Positions 1-12,003 of a stretch of 64,000 nt of DNA are shown piece by piece. Both the position numbers and the translations under genes were made by a program. Numbering within the stretch: the stretch's first letter is position 1; every line of letters starts with the position of its first letter. Source of the DNA: Imbricaverruca yamaguchii (taxonomy: Eukaryota; Arthropoda; Thecostraca; Neoverrucidae); the NCBI GenBank assembly GCA_034440575.1, contig JAOTOL010001279.1, positions 67,001 to 131,000 on the forward strand, in the 5' to 3' direction. Below the pieces are notes generated by a model. It had not been told where the DNA came from and searched no databases. It worked only from the letters and a program-made list of their open reading frames with translations.

Positions 1-411
1 ATATGACTGCTTAGATAAGTAAAATAACATTAATCCTCTTCTTACTACTGATGCTCCCTGAAGTAGTCGTACGTTCTCTTTGAGGTGGTTGCGCGCACGC
101 CCATTTTCTTGGTGATGTTATCATCGCTCCAGCAATGTAGCTGCTTCCCCGACTTAATTACAGTTAACTGAAAATACATCCACTGGCATTGCTAACACAG
201 CCTTTATACACTGATAAGCACATAGGTTTTGACACAATTATATGGACCACCCTAATGCACATCGTGCAATAAACACAGTTGTCACAGCTTAGATTACAAG
301 GTTAATTTTTTTTCTGTGGTGGTGCACCCTTAGTCCTCACTGTCTCTTGCGATACACTGGTAGATCACGGTCTATATATATTCACTGTCCACGGCTCAAC
401 TATACACGCTG

Positions 412-1533
412 TTACCTCTCCCCTTGCCCTGCGTCACGCGCCCTGCCGGCTGCGTCACACCGCTCCAAGATTTGGATCACGTGTTGCAGGTGCGGTGCAT
501 TCTGGCAGTCGTGTGCCAGCACGTCGTCAACGATTTTACACGTACGACTGATGCCGGAGAGGGCTTGATCACCTCGCCGGTTATATTCGTCTCCGCTCGC
601 GGAGAGACCTTGAGGCAGTCGTAGCATACGGAACCGGCCCCACGGCGTAATGAAGCAGGTGAGGTCCTGGTCACGACGGTCTAGTGGCACCTGGAAGTAA
701 CCAGATCGGGCGTCCAGCTTCGTGAAGTACCGCGCCCCGATACCGATGGTGGAGACCGCCTCCTGCGGTGTGCACACTGAGTTGGCGCCACGCCGAACGT
801 ACTTGTTCAAGCGAGTGAGGTCGACAGTCAGAAGCACTGCTGAACCATGGCTGCCCGCAGGATCTGCGTGTTTCGCTATTGGGACGATGGGGTGGCACCA
901 ATCGGTTGGATAATCCACGGGAGCGATAACACCCTGTTCCAAGAGCTCATCCAACTGCTTGCGGATGTCATCCTGTCACGCGAAGGGGATGGGCCGAGCT
1001 GCTGTGACAGCATGTGGGCGGGCGTCGTCCATCAGCTCGATGCGTGCCGGACCACCAGTCATTTCACGAAGGGGCGGGGTCGTGCTGAAGACGCGTGGGA
1101 ATGCTTCTTTGAGCTCCGCCAGGTGAGCTGCTCGTTGCTGCCGGGAAGGCTCCCCAAAAGCCGGGTCCCAGGTCGGGAGCGGCCCACGAACAGAGCAGGT
1201 TACTGGATCATCTGACTTGTGCACCAGTGTCTGGTTCGTGCTGACTTTTCGTCGGCGCGGGGGTCGCGCCGGCGCCTCCTCTCGCATCCTAGTAGAGGTG
1301 CTGCCATCTAGCGGCGGTGACAGCCCCTCTCGTCTGACAGTGCTGCCGCTAGGCGGCGCGGCTTCCGTATCCGTTCCACCGGCGGCTACGCTCGCCACCT
1401 GACTGGGGAAGTCCGGTGGCAGAATTCCGAGGGCGATGGAGTCGTGCCAGGAGAGCAGGGCGCTGTCTAGGCCCTGTATGACATGCACGGTCACTGTCGC
1501 TGTGATTGCACCCAATGTCAGGTCACACTGCAC
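412..1533 (-). pseudogene. Reverse transcriptase segment of the gypsy relic
   Basis: Two frames (976-1533 and 412-954) carry the linker and RT fingers: GVIAPVDYPTDWCHPIVPI, LTVDLTRLNKYVRR, FTKLDARSGYFQVPL, and IVDDVL at the catalytic site. The sequence then passes into LTR. The last third of RT and everything after it is missing. Confidence 0.78.
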
Positions 1534-1579
1534 TGGGCGCTAAATGACCAACCATGGTCGATGCGCCCTAAAACCACAA

Positions 1580-2032
1580 TCACACACACACACACAGGTC
1601 ACACTGCACAGTATCATAGCACTGCAGCTCGTGGCCACCAGCTGCATACAGCTTGTCCGCGGACGGAGACAAACGACTTATGTCGACGTTCAGGTCGGCA
1701 GCCTGCGCCACACTAATGCAGGAAGTTTCCGCTCCGGTGTCGGGTGTCCAGAGCGTTGAGCCGGCACCATTATGGTGGGTCATAAACAGCCTGATCCTGG
1801 GAGAGCGGCGGGATGACAGGCCGTAAACTCGTATGTCGGACACGTACGCAGATACTGGCCCGAGTCCCTTTGTCTGGAGCTGTTCCGCTGTGCTGGAGCT
1901 GTTCCAGATGTCGCGCCACGTTGACGACACCTTGCCCGAAAATGGCCGCGACGGTGACACAGGTGACACGTGGCCATCCGGGCAGGGCATGGCTGCCCGT
2001 CGGCGTGCGGGTAGCGGCCGCAGGCGGGACAC
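1580..2032 (-). pseudogene. Protease segment of the gypsy relic
   Basis: The motif DTGAETSCISVAQA is a retropepsin active site (DTGA) in a frame that overlaps the end of Gag. Only the first half of the protease is recognisable. Confidence 0.7.
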
Positions 2033-2786
2033 CTGTCCAGCGTCGGATGCGAGTCTGTCCGACGGGTGTTTGAGCCGCTGGGGTCCCTTCGACGAGTACC
2101 TGGGCGGCTGGAGTCTGACTGACGGGCGCGGGCAGTCCTATTCCGACGATATGCGGACACAGGTTGGACGTGGCCGTTTGTCATAGCAGCCGAGTTCTGA
2201 CGGGCGTTTTCTTGCGCATGGCAGATGTGGACTGCTGACTGCAGGGTGAGACTACTCTCGTTCAGAAGCGCACGCAGGGTGTCCTCATCTCGGATCCCAG
2301 TGACGATGCGATCACGAAGCTGTGAGTCTGTGCAATGCGGACAGAAGTCGCAAAACTGGGCGATTTCGCGCAAAGCCCTCAGAAACTCATCAAATGTTAC
2401 ACCGTCCGCTTGTTGACGGCGGAAGAATTCTTGCCGTTCCAGGATAACGTTACGCTGCCGAATCAGATGGCGCTCCATGCCCCGGATGATGGTCTGGATG
2501 TCGGACGTGGAGACGTCAATATCCAGGCCGTGACGGAGGGTTCGCGTCCACTGGTCGTCGAGCAGGGCGACGAGGGCGGCGGTTTGACTCGGCGGCATCG
2601 GTGAGCACCGGCGGCATCGGTGCGGTCGGCAGCGGAGTCGGTCAGCGTGCTGTGCTGCGGTCTGGCCTGGGTGGCCGATTCGGCCAGCGCCAGAAGCTGT
2701 TACTCTCTCCTGGCGGATGCTGTGGCTTGCTCCGTAAGCAGATCCGCCAGGCGGGAGAGGGTTTCGGTGAGAGAGTCCGGATCCAT
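1780..2786 (-). pseudogene. Gag of the gypsy relic
   Basis: An ATG just inside the LTR (2786) starts MDPDSLTETLSRLADLL, which meets a TAA; the main frame then runs from 2598 to about 1780. It has a capsid-like helix-rich segment (FDEFLRALREIAQFCDFC) and zinc-binding motifs CPACGRYPHADGQPC and CHLCHRRGHFRARC. Gag packages the element RNA. It is disabled by the stop and a frameshift. Confidence 0.75.
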
Positions 2787-2801
2787 ACTACCGACGCGCC
2801 A

Positions 2802-3028
2802 TGTGGTGGTGCACGCTTAGTCCTCACTGTCTCTTGCGATACACTGGTAGATCACGGCCTCTATATATTCACTGTCCACGGCTCGACTATACACGCTGTT
2901 ACCTCTCTCCTTGCCCTGACGCGACTGGGCCCTGCCAGGGCGAACAGTCCGAAATGGGTCGCGCGTCCGTGGTGCCATGTAACCATAAACCACGGCCCGC
3001 GCTCGGCACATGCGACACACGCACAACA
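2802..3028 (-). repeat. 5' LTR of the gypsy relic
   Basis: TG...CA ends. Its plus-strand left part repeats at 315-432. The right end is placed by the CA end and the near-match target duplication, so it is approximate. Confidence 0.6.
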
Positions 3029-3029
3029 G

Positions 3030-5390
3030 TTTCCTGTTACAATTGGAGTGAAGAACACATTAAAATAAGGTGAGCATAAATATGTGCACAATATGGCACC
3101 ATAAATCAAGTAAACAAACTTGACCTACCATGCCTATAAAGAGAGCAGCAATTAATAACCCATTGCAGGCTACAAGGTTACAGCCATATGAGATAACTGA
3201 CTATTAACTGCAGCATGTGGCACTGGGGATGGTATTGTCAAATACATCTGCTTTATTTGACAAAGGCATGACAGATTGGATGGTGACATTCACCTGACAT
3301 GGAGTTAGCACAGGCAGCATGTTGTCCTCCTCGCCCGCATACTTTTCCTCTAGGGGTGCATGACTGGCCTCAGTAGCCTCTTTCTCCACCCTCATCCTCT
3401 CCCGGGCCACTCGCAGCTCCTTTACTTCCCATCCACGTGCAGCCATAGTGTCAGCGTGGTTCATGGTCACCTGCTGAATACCAGCCTCACACTCGCCAGC
3501 AGCCTGAGTAGACAAACAAGTCAAATAATTTGATGAAGGTGATTTGAGGTGGGGGCACATTATATTTACTGAATAACAGTTCGACTTGAATGAGTGTATT
3601 GTGAGGTACTGCTTACACTCTTCTGGACAAATTATATTTGGTGGGGATGATGTGCATGATTAGAACTTCCCTGGCACAGCTTCACATAAGTACAATCAAC
3701 ATTGGTCATTCATAGCACCATTGGGGAGGGTCCTCAAACAAATACTGTGGTGGTCCGACAACCTCCAGGAACATAAAACAACGTACACAAAACAATCACA
3801 AAAGTACATTTATCTTCATTGCCAGAAAACAAGTGATGGCTGAAAGCATGAAAACAACCCATCTTCATTTGATTTAAGTGTAATTAATAACCAACAATGT
3901 AAAAAATGAGCCAAGATTTGAGGTATACAAAGCAAGTATTTCAAATCGCCTTGATGATGCACGCTTTTGCCATGGGAATATGCTTGGCCCAAACTCCTTA
4001 TTGCCCATCACAAAATGACATGGGTATGCCTCTGAGTGTTCATTTGGCTGAGCATCCTGATGTCTGGAAAACGTTTAACAGAAATGTCAAATGTTCCACA
4101 ATATTAAATGTATGACATTCATTCATCATGTATGTGGGCTGTTATTTCCAATGATCACATACCATGTACCACAATACTTTGCCATTGCCAATACATGCTT
4201 CAACATCACTGCCAGATGTTTAAGAATCATCAAATGCCTTACCAAAATGTCATGACATTCATCTATTGTGATGAAGTGCAAAATCAGATTTCATGAACAC
4301 TCAACCAATCAATGTGTTAAAAAATGGCAGTGACCATTGGATCCTTGGATGACAGAGTATCTCACATTTCCATAGGTTGTTATAATCTAATGACATGATT
4401 GGATTATTCTGCATTCATACTTCTGCTTTCAACGTCTGTTTCTCCAGTCTGTTTTGAAAGCAGAGCATGGTAGCTCAGAACATATCAGAAATGCAATGCC
4501 TCAAACAATTTTGAACAGCAATAATCTGTTTGTGCATACTTGTGGTGCATAGAAACAGTGCATGTGGTGCACTTGTTCACATGTTTTCATGTGGTACACA
4601 CGGGTACTTAATTGAGCTATGCATATGCCAACTATAATGGTTAATATCTCAAGAAGTTGTAGTTTACCAAAGAAATGAACATCAGTCACATCTGAATCAC
4701 AGAAAGCATCAGTAACCTATTTTGATCACAAAATTGCCTAGCAACTTGTACATCTACCAGCACTCCTCAAAATATTGATAGCCACAGTGGTATAAGCCAT
4801 GAAATTATCAGTATTACTGCAGTTCCACTTGCACAATAACTGGCAGGAATTGTAAAGTTTTTCGTTTTTCTACAATAGGTCACTAACCAGATAACCTTCA
4901 ACCAATTCCTTTTTGCCTTTACATCCCTAGGACACGTGAAATAACGACATTTACTGGTCTTGGTCTTGTGCTGGTGATTGGGTTGTGGTACAAAACAACG
5001 AGACATGTAGAAGATCAATAAATAACGAATAAATTATCTTCATGAGAATACCAAGCATATTGAAATATTACACTTCTGGATACACATACAAAGGGTACAA
5101 GCAGCCTACAGTACTGTAAACGCTAGAACAGTAATAAAGCCAATGCTAAAGGCATATGAGCCATATTCTCGTATCAAAACGCCATTTATGGGTGTTTAAT
5201 GAAAATGAGTTTGAAGTGTTCCTGAGAAACAGTGAAGGATTCAAGCAATTTAAATAAATAGCTAAAAGATGCAGCAATACATTCCGAACAAACACCAGTA
5301 AAACATCTGATACTTCATCATTAGTATTGATGTGCTGGATCATCTACAAAAGGACAATTTCTCGCCCATGTTAAAACAATGGGTTTTTTA
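3030..5390. other. AT-rich stretch with no recognised gene
   Basis: I see no convincing exon. A minus-strand frame at 3204-3560 (118 codons, rich in E, R and A) could be an old coiled-coil-like fragment. Its neighbour around 3650-3700 reads VDCTYVKLC on the minus strand, faintly like a Harbinger-type transposase. Neither is strong. Confidence 0.4.
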
Positions 5391-6124
5391 CGGCTGCGGA
5401 CTCTGCTACAACCGCGCGAATCTGGTTGCCTCCCCCCTGGTCTGGGCCTACGCTTGTGTTTCCTGTTTGTGCAATAGCTAGTTGGAGTTCTGTCAGTGTG
5501 AACTTGGTGTTGTAGAGATGTGGGCGCATGTGTCTGATGGGGTGGGGGTTGCGTGGGGGAGGTTGAAGATCTAGGTTGGTAATTATGTGTGAAAATGTTA
5601 CCTATTGTTTGTGGATCTGTGGTAGTGTTGTTGTTGTGTCTTAGTATGATTGCTTTGATTGGTGGTCTTTGTCTGTGTTGAAAAGTTCCAAGGAGTGTTC
5701 AAATTTCGCAGAGAGGGGTGAATCTATTAAATTTGGTGCAAAATGTATTCCAGGAAGTCTTTTTGGCTTGTCTGGTGGTGCGTTTGGATAATGTTCTTCG
5801 TTCTTTGTATGCTGTGAGTGTTTCTGGTGTGTGGTGTCTCTCGTATCTGTGACGTGCGTGGTTCCTCGCGCGGATCGCCCGGTGGCACTCGTCGCTCCAC
5901 CAGGGAACCGCGCGAGGTTTGTGTTGGTGTCTTGGTTTTGTTCGTGGTATGAATTCGTGTACTGTGGTGAGGAGTATGGCTGCGAACTGTTCTGATGTGC
6001 GTTGTGCATTATGGATTGTTTGTGCGGCTAATGCTTCTGAAAAGGGGACCCAGGATGCTTTTTGAGGTTCCACCGGCCTGCCTGGGGATTGGGTGGGCCA
6101 GTGTTCGGATTCGGTGAAAGGTAA

Positions 6125-7289
6125 TGTAGGGAAGTTTTGCTCCCCAGAGCTTTATCAGACATGTTCGCAACTTTGTCTGAGGTAAACTTCCATTAGGTAC
6201 GTGAATAGACTATAGGACCTCGGCGTTTGCGATTTTATGAACCCCGGTTATAATTAATTCACCAGCTCGCAGTTTCCCATTTCTGGTCTCACATCTCTTG
6301 ACATGCACCTCCAAAGCCAGCACCTCAATATTGAGCCCTTAGTCAAACAACGGCCATGATGCTTGAGACATTAGTATCGCAGCGTGATTCGGGTATTAAT
6401 ACAATAGCTTCATTTTGATAGACAGATCCACAGTTATAAGCTCACTCTATATCTCTACCCACATAGCGAGTCTGGCAGAGTCCAGGCGTATCTTAGTACC
6501 GACGTGTGGGGCAGGGCAGGGCAGGCTGAGCCCGCCCGAGGGACGACCGCCCGGGGGGCGACCGCCCGTCTCAAGCGCCCATCGACGAGAGAATGAACGA
6601 GTGCCTCTCGCGGCGCGTCCGAAGTGGGCAGTACGTCGTTATCATGTGACCAGCACGTCACTACTGCGCCGCATGGCCGGGGCGTCGGCCCCGAGTCGAG
6701 AACAATGGCTCGCGCTGTCCATCTGACATACGTCAGCTAAGAGTCAGATATCAGAGCCGCCTCTGATGACATCCAGAGACTGGCCTTTGTGAGGCCCGCG
6801 CGGTATCGGGGTCGGACAGTGAGCTGTCAGCATTTCACCGGACGTTGCTTAACAACAACTGAGTGGCAGAGGAGCGGCACTGTAGCCTCTCGTCCCACGA
6901 CACAGCGCCCGACACTCTAGCGACATACGACGTTCAATTCGCCACAGCCCACTGACAGCTGGTATAGACATAGTTGACACGCCTGTTCATAGGGCTCCTA
7001 CATCACCCACTGACGTCACGTCACTTCACATGGCATTCACCATCTGACGACGACGGCGAAGCGCGCCGGGATACCGGTGGTCACCTTGGCTGTAACCGGG
7101 ACGGCCGGTGGCTGTGGCCGGAAGACAGGGCAGGCAAAGTCCACTGGCCGACCTCGTCTGGGGCGTCAGCTGATAGGTATGCGACGGAGGGATACAGGGA
7201 ACGTGCCGCAAACTTGTCGGGACCGGAACGGAGTGGGTATGAGGATAAATTTAGAGGATTCAGATGACCCGAAAACCAACTTTGTTACA
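6125..7289. mobile_element. Probable solo LTR inserted in LINE copy 1
   Basis: The LINE homology is interrupted by 1165 bp that start TGTAGGG and end TTACA, flanked by gtaa at 6121-6124 and 7290-7293. TG...CA ends plus a 4-bp duplication suggest a solo LTR. No coding frame of note lies inside. The duplication lies in a gtaatg-rich site, so its exact length is uncertain. Confidence 0.6.
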
Positions 7290-7999
7290 GTAATGGTGAT
7301 GGGTGCGTGGTCGCTAACGTGTGGATCGGACTCGGATGTCCAGGATAGGGTGAGGGCTATACGTGAGGAAGTAAGTGTGACGTGTGGTGTCGTGGGATGT
7401 GGAAGCTGATTGTGTTGGTGTGTACGAGATGTGTTGGTGGGCCGGTGTTGAGTATTGTGAGATTATGTTGTGTGGCTTTTGTGATGAATGGTTGCGCTCT
7501 GTGATCGGGTTGTGTTGTACGGGTGTCCCATAGATAGTGGTGTGAATTGAAGTCGCCGGTGAGTGTAACAGGTGTGCGAATTTGTTCTAGTGCTTTATTA
7601 AATCCCGAGATGGATTCTGTCTTGCGCGAGGGGGATCTAGATGTTGAGGAGTGTGTAAGCTATGTTGTTTACATGAATTTCAGTTAGTAGTATGTCTGCT
7701 CTGGCGTTGAATTGTATCAGGCGGTGAGATGTCGTGTTCCTAATGTATGTGCATACACCGCCTGATCTGTGTGTGTTGTGTTTGTCTTGTCTGTGTAGTG
7801 TGGAGGGAGAGATGCTGAATGGATGTGGGTCATGAGGTTTGAAGTGTGTTTCTTGAATGCATAGTGCTATGCGATTCGTTTGTAGTGCGTAATGATTGAA
7901 TTCAGGCCAGTGTCTAATGAGTCCGTGTGTGTTCTATTGTATGATTGTGTTCATTGTTCTTGAGTGTTTGCGCGCGTGTGTGGTCTTTTAGGTGAGTTG

Positions 8000-8930
8000 T
8001 CATTTTGTGCTTTTCCCTGGTTTTTGTTGTTGGTGAGTGTGCATTGGTTGTTGGTGGGCGGAGTGTGGTGTTTGGTGTGGGAAGATTGTCCGGTCTCTGT
8101 CTGTTGGTGAGTGTTCGAAGTCAGTGTGTTCCTCTATGTCTGTGTCCCGGTCTTTGTATGTGCAGATTGTGTTTCTTGGTGCCTCGTCTGTTGAGGGTGA
8201 GGTTTGTGTGTAGGGAGAGGCCGTTGGCTGCTGGGGTTGTAGCGGTAGGAGTTGGGAGGGTGGGGAGGGTGTCGGTTGGGGGGTTGGCGGTGGTAGTGCT
8301 TGGTGTAGCGGTCGCTGTCCTGAAATGTATGCTGGTATTGGTGCTCTCGTTCTGCGTGTACTGTTGGTGAGTGTTTGTGTTTGGCTTGTTTGTGGGTAGG
8401 TGTTTGTGATGTATTTGTGTCGCGTGGTTGTGGGTGTTGGCAGAGGCGGGTATTCTGTATAGTTTTGTGGTGGTGGCGGCGGTCTGTCTTGTCCCGGCCC
8501 TGCGCGTCGGGTCGGACACCGCCCTCCTGTCCAGGGACAGTTCGATGCCCTCCAGGTGGACCAGGCGGAGAATCTCCTCCGCCATCCACCGGGGGCAGGT
8601 CCTGTCCCCGGCCTCGCCCCTCCCCCCCGCAGGGGGCGCAGCAGGCCTCGCCGCTCTGGCAGGTGTCGGTGTTGTGTTGCTGAGCGCAGCATCCGCATGT
8701 GTACATATTGGAGTGGCAGCCCCCGTGAAGCAGTTGCAACGTTGGCACTTTTTACAGCGCCGCGGGAGGGGTGCGCGTGGTGTGACTGGATAGCGCAAGT
8801 ATCCGGCTTTGATGTGTTTCGGTGGGGTCTGGGTACGGAATGTCAGTATGATGATGTGTGATGGTTGTTGTCCTGGTCTTGGAGCCGACCTGTATGCGAC
8901 GGAGACGCCCTGTTTCTCCAGGCTCCCCAT
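8000..8930 (-). pseudogene. ORF1 (Gag-like) of I-like LINE copy 1
   Basis: Contains GYLRYPVTPRAPLPRRCKKC and further Cys-rich knuckle sequence, the same order as in copy 2. ORF1 proteins bind element RNA. The long tail is rich in Pro, Thr and Gln. Several frames are needed to follow it, so it is broken. Confidence 0.7.
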
Positions 8931-9853
8931 CGCGATACCGGCCAGCTCCCGTGCGTGTATTGTCTCTTGGGACGTGTTGAGTTTTGTGGCTGGGGTGATT
9001 GAGGTGGGTGTGTCGTGTATTTAGTGTATTGATGGGATCATTTTATCGTGTATGTCGGTGTGTGCTTGTATTAGGAGTGCCCCAGTGTATCTGACGATCT
9101 CCTCCTCTACGAGCCAGGGGTCGAGGGAGCCCACGGGCTCCCCGTCCCCCCGGCGGCACGGCCCAACTCGCCAGTTGGGTGGGGTATGGTGTGCATGTTC
9201 GTGGTGTTGTAGTTGGCGGTGTTGTAGGCGTTTGGTTTGTAGGTGGTATTGAGCAAAGAGTGATATTGCAGGTGTGTGGTACAGTGAACAGTAGCAACAC
9301 GTTTTGGCAGAGGGCTCAGAAGTGCACGAAGAGAGCCCGCCAGGCGTAAAAGTAGGGCAGATAAAGAGGAAGCTAACACAAAGAAATAGGAAAATGTGCT
9401 TGTAGGGAGCATGATCGGACAGAATAGGCACTAGAGGGAAGCGGTACCTACCACATGTTCGCGCAGAAGGCACTAGATGGAAGCGGGGGTGGGTATGTTG
9501 GAGGGAGCCCGGGGGGATGGTGGCTGCACCGCCGGACTGACCGTTGACCGTTGAATGGTAGAGCGAAGATCGTAGCACTGATCACTGGCTGGAGCACTGA
9601 GCACGTGGTAGGTAGATGTAGAAGCAATGTGGAAGAGTTGAACTTGAAGTTGCTGGAGAGTCGGTCTAGAAGTTTTGAAGTCTTGAGAAGCTGAAGATAG
9701 GTGAGAGGGGCGGGAAGGTAATGGTCGTGTGCGAAGAGCCATAAGAGATAGCAAACGTGATATTCATGTGGTTATCTACTTGTCTAGAAGACAATTAGAT
9801 TATAAATTTAATTTCAAGAAAAAAAAAACACAAAAAAGCAAACAGTTGTTTAA

Positions 9854-10700
9854 CCCGCGCCGTCTTTCCTGTCAAATCCTCCCACGCCGTCTCGGGGGGG
9901 GGGGAGGCGGTTGAAGACCCCCCTCTAAAATCCAAACCAAGCATCGCACGAAAACGTAAGAGGTGTCATCGGAAAGCGCTCGACGAGTAGGGTCCGGGTC
10001 AACCTCCAAAATACTTTCCCCCCAAAAGTGACGTCACCAGGGGCTAGATTTTCAGACTTTTCACGACTTACATAGTTTTGGACTCTAGGGGGTTCATTTT
10101 GGGGGATATGTGAAAAAACAAAATTAATTTAGAATGAGAAAAGGACAGCGAAATTGACCAGAGTTTGAATTCCCCCCCAAGAATTTAAAAAAAAACATTT
10201 TTGAAATTTCAAACTTTTGTGTTTTCAAGTTTTCCTTAATTTTCCTTTTCCAATGGGTAGAGCAGACCGAGAAACGTTGGTGGAAGTCAACTTGCTCTCA
10301 TAAAAATGCTTACTTTGGCCAGAATCCTGCATTTTAACTGCAATCTGGCAAATACGCAAAATTTATAGGAAGTCAAAAACAAAAACAAAAAATGAAAAAT
10401 TCAACTAGTACGTTTTGTTGCATCCGTAAAGATAAGTAAACGCTGAAAGTTTCATTAAAATATCTGTATCCGTTAAAGCGTGACGACTGGTTGAACTATT
10501 TTGGAGGTGACCTCACTTGGCCTGGACTAACTTGTTGACCCTAGATGACCTGACCTAAAAATTTTGAATCAGCATGTCAAATTGATGTGGGAAAAGGTAT
10601 GCCAAATTTGGGCGCGCTGCCGAGCGCAGTTCGTCCGCTATCCGCGAAAAACCTGAGGGGGCGGTTGAAGAGCCCCCCCCCCCCCCCGATGCGGGGTGGG
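9854..10700. mobile_element. TTAA-flanked noncoding element with CCC(G/A)C ends
   Basis: TTAA occurs exactly at 9850-9853 and 10701-10704. The ends are CCCGC and, inverted, CCCAC, followed by G- or C-tracts and shared ggcggttgaagaxcccccc sequence near both ends. TTAA duplication is typical of piggyBac-type elements. No transposase is present. The terminal inverted repeat is short, so the call is tentative. Confidence 0.5.
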
Positions 10701-10868
10701 TTAATAGTTTCTGCTTAGTGTGTTGGTATTCTTGAGGTACTTAGATCATTATCTGACAGTATAGGAGGTAGTGATTTATAGTGAATAATAGTTGGCTTTT
10801 TTTTCTTCTTTTTTTTAAATTAATTTTTGTCGGTTGTTTAACGAGTTCATTTCAATCTAAATCTAGAA

Positions 10869-11780
10869 TGGTTTCTACCAGGATGCAGGCACTAGAGGAA
10901 GAGATTAGGGCCCTTAGGGCAGAGCTTTCCAAGCTCAAGGCTGCCCCTGTTGCACAGAGTAGCCAAGATAAGGCAAAACGGGGTCACTCCGCAGCAGGGA
11001 CATCATATTCCCAGGTGGTCGCAGGCCACCAGGTAGCTGAGGCTTCCCCTACTGTGGAGGTGGCTGCGATTTCTCTAGAGGAGAGTGTTAATATTAAACA
11101 GAGGAGTGGTAGTTCTGGTAGGTCACAGGAGGGGAAGTGGCATGAGGTCAGGGGGTGGAGGATTTGGAGACGCGAGCGTAAGGAAAGGGTCAGTGAGTGG
11201 CATGTGTAGGACAGGTGGTAGGACTGGGAGGAAGCCTAGTCGAACTGCTCAACAAGTAGGCATAGCAATATCTAATAGATTCCAGGAACTATCTTGTGCC
11301 CAGGATAGTAGTAGTGAGGATACGGTACTGGTCGTAGGTGATTCTCGTGTGCAACATTTAGATCGGGTATTTTGTAAAGGTAGGAGGGACAGGAGGTGCA
11401 TCACCAGGCCTGGTGCCAAGGTTAAGGACCTGGTGCCAGTGGTGGCACAAGCCACCAGTGATCACCAGTTTAGTACAGTTGTAGTACAGGTAGGGGTGAA
11501 TAATATAGGTCCTGCCAGGAGTGAGGATCTGCTGCAGGACTATAGGACCCTTCTGGGCACCCTGAAGGATAGCAATAAGGGAGTCATTGTAACTGCAATT
11601 TTGCCTGGAGCTGGAGCCTCCCCCGAGTGGAGCTCTAGGGCACTGGCAGCCAATGCCAGGGTAGGTAAGCTCTGCCATGAATTAGGTTTCACATTTGTTA
11701 AGTGGGCAGGTTTTATGGATCCTGGGACTTGTATCAGAGGGATGGCCTGCATTTCTCAGAGAAGGGGGTTCATGTGTTAG
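10869..11780 (+). pseudogene. ORF1 of the CR1-like LINE with SGNH esterase-like domain
   Basis: The start MVSTRMQALEEEIRALRAEL is a coiled coil. After a frameshift in 11085-11209 the frame encodes TVLVVGDSRVQHLDR, VVVQVGVNNIG and a further esterase-like stretch. GDS and GxNN are SGNH-hydrolase blocks, known from ORF1 of CR1 elements. One frameshift breaks it. Confidence 0.75.
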
Positions 11781-12003
11781 ACAAAGTGTATGAGCATATC
11801 CTTCAGGGAAACTAGGAAATGGGGTGGGGAGGGATGAAATTGCATTGCCATCTCAAGGATATTCCAATAGTGTCAGCCACGGCAATAGAACTTCAAAGTC
11901 GGCAAATAGGGATAGCAGTAGTTCACGGAGGCAGAGTGGTAGTTCATCCAGTGATGAAAGCATAAAAAAGTCAAAGGTGGTTATGGAGCGTATGTTAAGT
12001 GTA

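Larger units (their letters stand above)
315..3028 (-). mobile_element. Deleted Ty3/gypsy LTR retrotransposon
   Basis: Minus-strand order: LTR (2802-3028), Gag, zinc knuckles, aspartic protease, RT start, then a truncated LTR (315 to about 432). The LTRs share tgtggtggtgcac and the following 115 bp. The 227-bp LTR would start TG and end CA, flanked by ttttc/gtttc as a poor 5-bp target duplication. A deletion joins the RT active-site region directly to the LTR, so RNase H and integrase are gone. Frameshifts and stops break Gag-Pol. Not active. Confidence 0.85.
5395..9755 (-). mobile_element. Damaged I-like LINE, copy 1
   Basis: Homologous to the fuller copy at 33.9-39.65 kb. Minus-strand order: 5' leader (about 9290-9750), ORF1 (about 9200-8000), endonuclease (about 7990-7290), a 1.16 kb insertion, then the endonuclease-RT linker (6120-5640, VPWWSDECHRAIRARNHARHRY). 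RT and RNase H are missing. LINE copies normally lose the 5' end, so a 3' loss here suggests later deletion. Confidence 0.82.

Noticed and set aside
3204..3560. 118-codon minus-strand ORF as a gene
   Set aside because: No recognised domain or splice support; left as a weak note in the gap entry.
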